Below, one piece after another: positions 17,196 to 24,517 of a stretch of DNA of 64,000 nucleotides (positions within the stretch are counted from its first letter, which is position 1; every line of letters starts with the position of its first letter). Both the position numbers and the translations under genes were made by a program. The stretch comes from DATARH01 sp050246595. GTDB lineage: Bacteria; Pseudomonadota; Alphaproteobacteria; ATCC43930; CGMCC-115725. The stretch lies in NCBI GenBank assembly GCA_050246595.1, contig JBFWVT010000017.1:11001-75000 (forward strand), in the 5' to 3' direction. Below the pieces are notes generated by a model that was not told the DNA's origin, did not search any database, and saw only the letters and a list, made by a program, of their open reading frames with translations.

Positions 17196-20054
17196 CTACC
17201 CCGTGCGGCGGCGGCGCTCCGGTACGGGTTGCGGCGTCAGATACGGCAGCAGATAGCGCCCGGTATGGCTGGCCTCGACCCGCGCGACCTCCTCCGGGGT
17301 GCCGGTGGCGACGATGTCGCCGCCGCCGTCGCCGCCCTCGGGACCGAGATCGATAAGCCAGTCGGCGGTCTTGATGACTTCGAGATTGTGTTCGATGACC
17401 AGCACCGTGTTGCCGGCATCGACCAGCGCGTGCAGCACTTCCAACAGTTTCTGCACATCTGCGAAATGCAGCCCGGTGGTCGGTTCGTCGAGAATGTACA
17501 GGGTCCGCCCGGTGGCGCGGCGCGACAATTCCTTCGCCAGTTTGACGCGCTGCGCCTCGCCGCCCGACAGGGTCGTGGCCGGCTGGCCGATCTTGATGTA
17601 TCCCAGCCCGACCCGCTGCAATGTCACCAGTTTGTCGCGGATCGCCGGCACCGCGCGGAAAAACTCCGCCCCCTCATCGACGGTCATATCCAAAACATCG
17701 GCGATCGATTTGCCGCGGAACAGCACCTCCAGGGTTTCGCGGTTGTAGCGTCTCCCTTTGCAGACATCGCATTGCACATAGACATCGGGCAAAAAGTGCA
17801 TCTCGATCTTGATGACGCCGTCGCCCTGACACGCCTCGCAGCGCCCGCCTTTGACATTAAAAGAAAACCGCCCCGGCGCGTAGCCGCGTGCCTTGGCTTC
17901 CGGCAGACCGGCAAACCAGTCGCGGATCGGCGTAAAGCAGCCGGTATAGGTCGCCGGGTTCGAGCGCGGCGTGCGGCCGATCGGCGACTGGTCGATATCG
18001 ACGATCTTGTCGAGATATTCGACGCCCTCCAAAGCCGTAAACGGCGCCGGGGTTTCGCGCGCGTTGTTGAGCCGTTTCGCCAATGCCTTGTACAAGGTCT
18101 CGACGATCAAGGTCGATTTGCCGCCGCCCGAAACGCCGGTGACGCAACAGAACGCGCCGAGCGGGATTTCGGCGGTTACATCCTTCAGATTGTTGCCGCG
18201 CGCCCCGATCAGCCGCAGGATTTGCCGGTCGTGGCCGCGCCGCCGCATTTCGGGCACGTCGATCCGGCGCGCCCCGGTCAGATATTGCCCGGTGATGCTG
18301 TCGGGGTTGCGCATAACCGTCTCGGGTGTCCCCTCGGCTACCAGATTGCCGCCATGCACCCCCGCCCCCGGCCCCATATCGACCAGCCAGTCGGCGGTAC
18401 GGATCGCCTCCTCGTCATGCTCGACAACGATGACCGTATTCCCCAGATCGCGCAGCCGTTTCAGCGTTTCGAGCAGGCGCGCGTTGTCGCGCTGGTGCAA
18501 CCCGATCGACGGCTCGTCGAGCACATAGAGCACCCCGGTCAGCCCGGAGCCGATCTGCGACGCCAGCCTTATGCGCTGGCTCTCGCCGCCTGACAGCGTC
18601 CCCGAGGCGCGCGCCAGGGTCAGATACTCCAGCCCGACATTGCGCAGAAACCCAAGCCGCTCGTTGATCTCCTTCAGAATGCGCGCGGCGATCTCCTGCT
18701 GCGCCGGGGTCAAGGTCGCGCCAATGCCCGAGAACCAGTCGAACGCCGCCGCGATCGACAGCGCAGCCGCCTCGCTGATGCTTTTCCCCGCCACCTTGAC
18801 CGCCAACGCCTCGGGTTTGAGCCGCGCACCCCGGCACACCTCGCAGGTCCGCGAATTCTGGTAACGCCCCAATTCCTCGCGCGTCCAGGCGCTGTCGGTC
18901 TCGCGAAACCGCCGCTCCATGTTCGGCAGCACGCCCTCGAACGGCCGCTCGGTCGAATACTGCTTCAGCCCGTCATCATAGGTCATGCGGATCGGCTCGC
19001 CGCCGGAGCCGTACAGGATCGTCTGCCGCATTTTCGCCGGCAGGTCGCGCCAGGGCGTGTGCATGTCCTGCTTGAAATACCGCGCCAGGCTTTCGAGCGT
19101 CTGCATGTAATAGGGCGACGACGAATGCGACCACGGGCTGACCGCGCCTTCGGACAGGGTGCGGCCGTGATCGTGCACAACGAGGTCGGGGTCGAAATAC
19201 AGCTTTGTGCCGAGCCCGTCGCAGGAAGGACAGGCGCCAAACGGGTTGTTGAACGAAAACAGCCTGGGTTCAATCTCGGAAATCGTAAACCCCGACACCG
19301 GACAGGCGAATTTGGCCGAAAAGACCGTCTCCTCGCTGCTGTCGGCGTTTTCCGTGATCGCGATACCGTCCGCCAGACCGAGCGCGGTCTCGAACGAATC
19401 GGCCAGACGGTTGCCGAGATCGGGTCCGACGACAAGCCGATCCACGACGACCGAGATATCGTGCGCGATATTCTTTTTCAACGCCGGGACTTCGTCGATC
19501 TCGTACATCGTCCCGTCGATCTTGATCCGCTGAAACCCGCGCTTCTGAAAGTCGAGAAATTCCTTGCGGTATTCGCCCTTGCGGCGGCGCGCCACCGGGG
19601 CCAGCAGATAGAGGCGGGTCCCCTCCGGCATCGCCAGCACGCGATCGACCATCTGCGACACGGTCTGGCTGACAATCGGCAAACCGGTCGCCGGCGAGTA
19701 CGGCACCCCGACTCGCGCCCATAACAGCCGCATATAATCGTAGATTTCGGTAACGGTGCCGACCGTCGAGCGCGGGTTTTTCGATGTCGTCTTCTGCTCG
19801 ATCGAGATCGCCGGCGACAGACCCTCGATCGAATCGACATCGGGTTTCTGCATCAATTCGAGAAACTGGCGGGCATAGGCGCTGAGGCTCTCGACATAGC
19901 GCCGCTGCCCCTCGGCATAGACCGTGTCAAAGGCCAGCGACGACTTGCCCGACCCGGACAGGCCGGTGATGACGACCAGGCTGTCGCGCGGCAAATCGAC
20001 ATCGATATTCTTCAGATTGTGCTCGCGCGCGCCGCGGATTCGGATCTGCTGCAT
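17196..20054 (-). CDS. uvrA: Excinuclease ABC subunit A
   Basis: UvrA recognises bulky DNA lesions and loads UvrB in nucleotide excision repair. At 952 residues it is normal length. Seen: first Walker A GLSGSGKSSLAFDT near residue 34, the YVESLSAYARQFLELM segment, a first zinc module with CPVSGF and CPSCDGLG, the first ABC signature TLSGGESQRI, second Walker A GVSGGGKSTLI, the second zinc module CEACQGDG and CDVCKGRRY, and the second signature TLSGGEAQRVKLAKEL with LDEPTTGLHF. The ATG at 20054 is clear. A LexA-like site lies upstream at 20129-20143 and a palindrome follows the stop. Confidence 0.98.
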   Translation of the reverse strand: MQQIRIRGAREHNLKNIDVDLPRDSLVVITGLSGSGKSSLAFDTVYAEGQRRYVESLSAYARQFLELMQKPDVDSIEGLSPAISIEQKTTSKNPRSTVGTVTEIYDYMRLLWARVGVPYSPATGLPIVSQTVSQMVDRVLAMPEGTRLYLLAPVARRRKGEYRKEFLDFQKRGFQRIKIDGTMYEIDEVPALKKNIAHDISVVVDRLVVGPDLGNRLADSFETALGLADGIAITENADSSEETVFSAKFACPVSGFTISEIEPRLFSFNNPFGACPSCDGLGTKLYFDPDLVVHDHGRTLSEGAVSPWSHSSSPYYMQTLESLARYFKQDMHTPWRDLPAKMRQTILYGSGGEPIRMTYDDGLKQYSTERPFEGVLPNMERRFRETDSAWTREELGRYQNSRTCEVCRGARLKPEALAVKVAGKSISEAAALSIAAAFDWFSGIGATLTPAQQEIAARILKEINERLGFLRNVGLEYLTLARASGTLSGGESQRIRLASQIGSGLTGVLYVLDEPSIGLHQRDNARLLETLKRLRDLGNTVIVVEHDEEAIRTADWLVDMGPGAGVHGGNLVAEGTPETVMRNPDSITGQYLTGARRIDVPEMRRRGHDRQILRLIGARGNNLKDVTAEIPLGAFCCVTGVSGGGKSTLIVETLYKALAKRLNNARETPAPFTALEGVEYLDKIVDIDQSPIGRTPRSNPATYTGCFTPIRDWFAGLPEAKARGYAPGRFSFNVKGGRCEACQGDGVIKIEMHFLPDVYVQCDVCKGRRYNRETLEVLFRGKSIADVLDMTVDEGAEFFRAVPAIRDKLVTLQRVGLGYIKIGQPATTLSGGEAQRVKLAKELSRRATGRTLYILDEPTTGLHFADVQKLLEVLHALVDAGNTVLVIEHNLEVIKTADWLIDLGPEGGDGGGDIVATGTPEEVARVEASHTGRYLLPYLTPQPVPERRRRTG

Positions 20055-20404
20055 AGACGGACCTTAGCGCGGCCGGCGCTTGCCTGCCATCGCGGCGCAG
20101 CGGAGGGGGCTATGGGGCATAGAAACAGGAATAAAGTGGGAACATTCGGCGGGCTTTGGTAAGATGGGGTCTCCACGCTCCGTTTTGCATGCGGCGAATC
20201 GATGGCGGGCAGCGTCATCGAGGTGATCCGGATTGGCAATCCCGGCCGTTGCCCCGAACTGCGCTCGTGTACGGCAGCATGCAAAGCGCCAGTCGGAAGC
20301 CGGCAATCAGCGACGGCTGGCACATCCAGCAATCGGGCGAGCGAAAGGATCGTCCGAATCGCATCGTTCGGCAACAAGCTTCGTGTCTGACAAGGTTGCT
20401 CAAG
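20055..20404. other. Divergent intergenic region, uvrA and PIN gene
   Basis: A 350-bp non-coding spacer that must hold promoters for uvrA (minus) and the PIN-domain gene (plus). A LexA-like box is at 20129-20143. Sequence becomes AT-richer toward the PIN gene. Short open frames here are not protein-like. Confidence 0.55.
20129..20143 (-). promoter_or_regulatory. Candidate LexA (SOS) box upstream of uvrA
   Basis: Read toward uvrA the site is GTTC-CCACTTT-ATTC, one mismatch from the alphaproteobacterial GTTC-N7-GTTC LexA consensus. It is 75 bp upstream of the uvrA ATG, a position suited to repression. uvrA is a common LexA target in this class. Confidence 0.5.
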
Positions 20405-21031
20405 ATGGGACTGGAGCACTGGGATTCCGAAAGAAGAAAATTTGTTCTATACCGAAGCGATCAGGAGCATGCCAGCGATTGCGCTCGTTTTCCGTTCGAA
20501 CGGATTCCACGGAATATCTTTTTAGATACAAATATAATAAACATACTCGTCAAGTACAGCGCACATGTTTTCGAACATGAGTCTATCCCGCTGGACACCG
20601 AACCAACGCTGGCGACCGATATTGAGGCTCTGATGCACGTGTTCTATATTGGCAGTCGGGCCAACTGGGATATCCAAGCCTCACCAAAGACAGTAAAAGA
20701 GCTTATGGACACCACGGATGAGGTATTGCGGAGTGAACTTGTTGAGTATGCAGTGGGGTTTATCAATCGGGAAGTCAACGCCGACGACCATAGATTCGCG
20801 GGAGATTTCGCGAGGCGAATAAGTGATTCGACTTTCCTAGCAGCTCTACCGGATATAGCTGACCGCGAGCTGGTCGGCTACGCCATTGGACTCGGCTGCG
20901 ACACTTTTTGTACTTGTGACAGAGCTACTATTGTAAAAAAGCGTAAGCGTCTAATACGAATGCCTCTGCGGATTATGACACCCGCTGAGTGGTGGGCACA
21001 CGTGAAACCCTGGGCAGGGCTTTGGGGCTAG
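20405..21031 (+). CDS. PIN-domain-like protein
   Basis: A 208-residue protein with PIN nuclease hallmarks: RNIFLDTNIINILVKY with Asp41, an acidic Glu99 in SPKTVKELMD, Asp153 in IADRELVGYAIGLG and Asp172 in CTCDRATIVKKRKRL. These fit the four-acid metal site of PIN ribonucleases. It is longer than VapC toxins (about 130 residues), and no VapB-like antitoxin precedes it. The gene is AT-richer than the surroundings, suggesting transfer. The ATG at 20405 was chosen as the first Met before the PIN core. A GGCGGAA palindrome follows 14 bp after the stop, as it does near the HEPN-type gene. Function is unproven. Confidence 0.65.
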   Translation: MGLEHWDSERRKFVLYRSDQEHASDCARFPFERIPRNIFLDTNIINILVKYSAHVFEHESIPLDTEPTLATDIEALMHVFYIGSRANWDIQASPKTVKELMDTTDEVLRSELVEYAVGFINREVNADDHRFAGDFARRISDSTFLAALPDIADRELVGYAIGLGCDTFCTCDRATIVKKRKRLIRMPLRIMTPAEWWAHVKPWAGLWG

Positions 21032-21044
21032 CAAGCGAGTGTGG

Positions 21045-21070
21045 GGCGGAAAAGCGAAGCACATTTCGCC
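21045..21070. repeat. GGCGGAA palindrome, copy 2
   Basis: Arms GGCGGAA and TTTCGCC around AAGCGAAGCACA; closely related to 11005-11030. Between here and 21267 nothing else recognisable is seen. Confidence 0.55.
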
Positions 21071-21267
21071 TGTCGCCGGGGTATTCGGCGGTTGACGGGA
21101 GACGCTACATTCTCCCGCTTTACGGCAGCCTTGGTGGTGCGCATCGAGGTAGGGTTCGCGATCGCCGCAACCCTTTTCCGGCCTACCACACTCGACAACA
21201 AGATAGCGATCTTAGCGTCCGGAAGCCATCATTACCACGCATCACGTATCAAAGCGCGGGACGGAAT

Positions 21268-21531
21268 TCAGCGGCGAGGCTTGTCCGGTTCGGCTGTCGC
21301 GTGTTCCAGCACCTCGCGGATGAAGCGCGTATAGGGAATCCCCCGCGCCTTGGCCTTGGATTTTACCGCGTCCAGCAAGGCCGCCGGCAGACGCATGTTC
21401 AGCCGCGCCGCCTTTGCCTGAAACTCGAACCGCACCGGCTTGAATTGCGAAAAATCGAGATCGGACAGGTCCTGCTCAAGAAAGGCCTCAGCTTCCTCGT
21501 CGGTCGTCATTCTCGGAACTTTGCGCTTCAT
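21268..21531 (-). CDS. BrnA/CopG-type antitoxin
   Basis: An 87-residue protein with an acidic N-terminal half (DEEAEAFLEQDLSDLDFSQF) and a C-terminal ribbon-helix-helix domain (LNMRLPAALLDAVKSKAKAR, then GIPYTRFIREVLEHA). This is the layout of CopG-family antitoxins of BrnT/BrnA type II modules, which repress their own operon and bind the toxin. The ATG at 21531 follows AGGAG. The toxin gene that should precede it survives only as a decayed frame overlapping this start, so the antitoxin is probably an orphan. Confidence 0.75.
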   Translation of the reverse strand: MKRKVPRMTTDEEAEAFLEQDLSDLDFSQFKPVRFEFQAKAARLNMRLPAALLDAVKSKAKARGIPYTRFIREVLEHATAEPDKPRR

Positions 21532-21715
21532 AGCTCCTGATCTCCTTTGGTGCGTGTAGCGGGCGCTCACCGGGTGGATAGCTGGTTGCCCGAACTTCTC
21601 CCGGATCGAAGGCGACAAGGAGCGCGCGTCCCCGCGCCGTGCGGCCCACCGCGATCAGCCGATCCTCAAGCTGGGCGTGTTTCAGGTCCGGCCCGATCGC
21701 AGGAGCGGACGGTGA
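21488..21715 (-). pseudogene. BrnT-like toxin remnant
   Basis: Minus-strand translation upstream of the antitoxin gives HAQLEDRLIAVGRTARGRAL in one frame. A neighbouring frame gives HPVSARYTH, and the first frame resumes with KEIRSYEA before a stop inside the antitoxin gene. These match, in order, blocks recalled from BrnT-type toxins (RLIAIGRT..RGR, RPISARYMH..KE), but the middle is out of frame and shortened and no N-terminal half or start is found. Two compensating frame changes or an internal deletion would explain it. Its overlap with the antitoxin start fits a toxin-first operon. Confidence 0.45.
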
Positions 21716-21841
21716 TGCTCGCTCCGACTGGTTTGTGGGGTTTTATCGCGGACAAAACGCGGCAGCGGCCTTTCGCTGCTGATTAACTGTAAATTCAGCA
21801 ATCACGGGGGATCGTGCTGACGTGCTGTCACGGAGGATTTC

Positions 21842-22408
21842 ATGCTGCCAGGGGGATTTCATCGCGATATCGGTTGCGGCGGTTGCGGTTGCGGCACCGG
21901 TACTGCCGGCCGGGTCGATCGGCGCTTTCTGTTGCGCGCGACCGGGGCCGGGATGTTGCTCGCCGCCGCGCCATCGCTGGTGCGGGCGCAAGGCGGGAAA
22001 TACGAGGCGATGATCCTCGCCTGCATCGACCCGCGCACCCAGGAGCCGGTGCATGTCTATGCCGCGGAGCGCGGACTGACCGGGAAATACAGCCAGTTTG
22101 TCGTCGCCGGCGCGGCAGTCGGGGTCGTCGCCCCGAAATTTGCCGATTGGCACAAGACGTTCTGGGACAATCTCGCCGCCTCGATACAACTGCACCAGAT
22201 CGGCAAGGTCATCGCGATCGATCACCGCGATTGCGGCGCCGCGAGGATCGCCTATGGCGAGGCGGCGCTCGCCGATCCGGCGCGCGAGACCGAGACGCAC
22301 CGCAAGGCGCTCGCGCAATTCCGCCGGGAGGTCGGCCAGCGTCATCCGAAGCTCGGGGTCGAGACCGGGCTGATGGCGCTCGACGGCTCGATCGAAATGT
22401 TTGGCTGA
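21842..22408 (+). CDS. Tat-type exported beta-carbonic anhydrase homologue
   Basis: A 188-residue protein with the beta-carbonic anhydrase zinc pattern: Cys61-x-Asp63-x-Arg65 (ACIDPR) and His128-x2-Cys131 (DHRDCGA). The N-terminus has a cysteine-rich stretch (CGGCGCG, residues 12-18) followed by a twin-arginine-like VDRRFLLRATGAG and a hydrophobic segment to about residue 49, so it is probably folded before export. Classical members hydrate CO2. Here the spacing and lack of the usual extended C-terminal part leave activity open. The ATG at 21842 has an excellent GGAGGA site. Confidence 0.7.
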   Translation: MLPGGFHRDIGCGGCGCGTGTAGRVDRRFLLRATGAGMLLAAAPSLVRAQGGKYEAMILACIDPRTQEPVHVYAAERGLTGKYSQFVVAGAAVGVVAPKFADWHKTFWDNLAASIQLHQIGKVIAIDHRDCGAARIAYGEAALADPARETETHRKALAQFRREVGQRHPKLGVETGLMALDGSIEMFG

Positions 22409-22543
22409 CGGCGGCAACCCAACGCCGATGCCCCGTGTGCTCGCCGTTGCGTGTGCTCGCCGTTGAACGCGCGCCGAGTTCCGTGCGAAAACCGGCATGG
22501 GCAAGCGTTTCCGGCGCTTGCGGGCGAAAAAGGGAGAACCGCC

Positions 22544-23305
22544 ATGCCGTTTTACCAGAAGGGCGACGTGCGCATCCGTTACGAGGAGGTCGGGTCCGGC
22601 TTTCCGCTGCTGGTCACGCCGGGCGGCGGGCTGAACTCGCGGGTCGCGATGTGGCCGACCGCCGCGATCAACGCGATGGAGGAATTCAAAAACGATTTCC
22701 GCGTTATCACGATGGACCAGCGCAACGCCAATGGCGGCGAGTCGACCGGCCCGGTGCCGACCGAAAAGGCGTGGGACGCCTTTGCCGACGACCAGCTCGG
22801 GCTGATGGACCATCTCGGCATTCGCGAATTCTTCTATATGGGGTACTGCATCGGCGGCTGTTTCGCCGGCAAGCTGTTGCAGCGGGCGCCCGACCGGGTC
22901 GTCGCGGCGGTCTTTCATCAGACGGTCGGTCACCCGCCGCAGGACCCGGATGTCATGATGCGGCACAGCCGCGACAACTGGCTTCCCGACTTCAAGAAGC
23001 GCCGGCCCGAGGTCAGCGACGAGACGATCGAGAAATACTTCCACAGCCTGTGGCGGGAGCAGCCCGACTTTCTGTACAGCGTACCGCGCGAGTTCATCAG
23101 GAACTGCCGCACGCCGATCCTGGTTCTGCCGGACGACACGCCGTCGCACCCGCTGCAAACCTCGATCGATGTCGCCTCGCTGGCGCCGAACGCCGAGATC
23201 ACGGTCTTTCCGTGGCGCGAGCCGGAGGAGCTGAGACAGCGCATCATCAGCAAGGTGCGCAGCTTTCTGAAATCGCACCTCCCGATGCGGGCCGCCGCGC
23301 AATAG
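22544..23305 (+). CDS. Alpha/beta hydrolase with Cys nucleophile elbow
   Basis: A 253-residue alpha/beta hydrolase-fold protein. The nucleophile elbow is GYCIGG with Cys102 in place of Ser, as in dienelactone hydrolase-type enzymes. An oxyanion-type TPGGGLNS lies near residue 25 and the catalytic Asp is likely in LVLPDDTPSHP. The usual C-terminal His is not obvious (the segment reads TVFPWREPEEL), so catalysis is uncertain. No signal peptide. The ATG at 22544 follows AAGGGAGAA. A 16-bp tandem duplication (GTGTGCTCGCCGTTG unit) sits in the leader at 22435-22466. A hairpin follows the stop. Confidence 0.7.
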   Translation: MPFYQKGDVRIRYEEVGSGFPLLVTPGGGLNSRVAMWPTAAINAMEEFKNDFRVITMDQRNANGGESTGPVPTEKAWDAFADDQLGLMDHLGIREFFYMGYCIGGCFAGKLLQRAPDRVVAAVFHQTVGHPPQDPDVMMRHSRDNWLPDFKKRRPEVSDETIEKYFHSLWREQPDFLYSVPREFIRNCRTPILVLPDDTPSHPLQTSIDVASLAPNAEITVFPWREPEELRQRIISKVRSFLKSHLPMRAAAQ

Positions 23306-23325
23306 GCTGTCGGCGGATAGCGTCG

Positions 23326-23357
23326 CTCGGAGAGGGTTCTTTCAATCTCTCTCCGAG
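23326..23357 (+). terminator. Hairpin after hydrolase gene
   Basis: CTCGGAGAG at 23326-23334 pairs with CTCTCCGAG at 23349-23357 across a 14-nt T-rich loop. It sits 20 bp after the hydrolase stop and 53 bp before the Kelch gene. There is no downstream T-tract, so it may be a weak terminator. Confidence 0.45.
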
Positions 23358-23410
23358 TCTGCGCCGAGTGAGTTTGCCGTATCCTGGAACAGCGATAGAG
23401 GGAAAAGCCG

Positions 23411-24478
23411 ATGTCGCTCAGCCGCCGCGCCGTTCTCGCGGGAGGACTCGGCCTCGCCGCGACCGCCGCCCTCGCCCAGGCTCCTCATCAGCACCGCGAG
23501 GGTCAGTTCGAGCGGCTGAACCAGCCCGGGCGGATCGATATTCCCGACCTCCATCACGCGCACGCGGTGACCGAGAGCCCGGCGCCGATGGCCGCCAATC
23601 CCGGACTCTGGGCGCCGCGGGCGCCGCTGCCGATCCCGCGCACCGAGATGGCCTGGGCGGTTGCCTACAAGGACCGCATGCATCTTGTCGGCGGCTATGC
23701 CGAGCAGCGCGTGGATCGGCCCTACCACCACGCCTACGATCCCCGCGCCGATAGCTGGGAGGAACTGCCGCAACTGCCGCGCGGCGCGAACCATGTCGGG
23801 GTGGCTGCCCTCGGCGACCGGCTCTACGCCTTTGGCGGCTTTATCGAGCAGAACCGCACGCCGCATGACGGCGTCTTCGCCTTTGACGGGGAGCGCTGGC
23901 ACACGCTGCGGCGGCTGCCGGAGGCTTCAGGCGCGATCGCCTGCGTCGCGCTCGACGGCAAAATCCATCTGATCGGCGGCGCGATCGGCTCCGACAATCG
24001 CCGCTCGATCGACTGGCACCTCGTTTACGACCCGCAGACCGACAGCTACACACAGCGCCAGCCGATGCCGGTCGCCCGCGACCACACCGGGATCATCGCG
24101 GTAAACGGGCTGATACACCTGATCGGCGGCCGGGTCGATACGTTTCACACCAATTCCAACCTGCACCACAGCTATGATCCGAAGACCGACCAGTGGAATT
24201 TCCGCGCTCCGATCCCGACAGCGCGGTCCGGGCATGGTGTCGCTTGGTACCGCGACCGGATTTTCTGCATGGGCGGCGAAGGCACCAACCGGGTCTACGG
24301 CCAGAACGAGGCCTACGATCCGGCCGTGAACAAATGGGAAGCCTATGCCCCGATGCTGACCCCCCGCCACGGCATGGGCGCGGTTCTGCTCGGCGGGACG
24401 ATCTACGTCGCCGGCGGCGGCCCCCAGATGGGCGGCGGTGTCAAGAGCGCGATCAACGAGGCCTTTACGATCGGCTGA
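23411..24478 (+). CDS. Exported Kelch-repeat beta-propeller protein
   Basis: A 355-residue protein with an N-terminal twin-arginine-like signal (SLSRRAVLAGGLGLAATAALA) and about six Kelch blades. Each has the HLVGGYAE, YAFGGFIEQ, HLIGGAIG, HLIGGRVDT, FCMGGEG or YVAGGGPQ glycine pair and a conserved Tyr-Asp-Pro/Trp pattern such as YDPKTDQWNF. It is predicted to act outside the cytoplasm, as a binding propeller or an oxidase-like enzyme; no copper ligand set can be defended. The ATG at 23411 has GAGGG upstream. It is convergent with the radical SAM gene, 39 bp apart. Confidence 0.8.
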   Translation: MSLSRRAVLAGGLGLAATAALAQAPHQHREGQFERLNQPGRIDIPDLHHAHAVTESPAPMAANPGLWAPRAPLPIPRTEMAWAVAYKDRMHLVGGYAEQRVDRPYHHAYDPRADSWEELPQLPRGANHVGVAALGDRLYAFGGFIEQNRTPHDGVFAFDGERWHTLRRLPEASGAIACVALDGKIHLIGGAIGSDNRRSIDWHLVYDPQTDSYTQRQPMPVARDHTGIIAVNGLIHLIGGRVDTFHTNSNLHHSYDPKTDQWNFRAPIPTARSGHGVAWYRDRIFCMGGEGTNRVYGQNEAYDPAVNKWEAYAPMLTPRHGMGAVLLGGTIYVAGGGPQMGGGVKSAINEAFTIG

Positions 24479-24517
24479 CCTGCATTGATGGACGACCGGA
24501 CCTGAACGGATTTTGCT

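Noticed and set aside
15335..17356. Long open frame on the plus strand opposite the acyl-CoA ligase
   Set aside because: Arg/Asp/His-rich translation with no domain; it mirrors a well-supported gene on the other strand, a typical high-GC shadow.
11093..21031. HEPN-type and PIN-type genes as one toxin system
   Set aside because: They are 8 kb apart with uvrA and metabolic genes between and on opposite strands; only the shared palindrome links them.
21814..23754. Long plus-strand frame spanning the carbonic anhydrase and hydrolase genes
   Set aside because: It crosses gene boundaries and its translation is low-complexity; the two real genes have proper starts and motifs in another frame.
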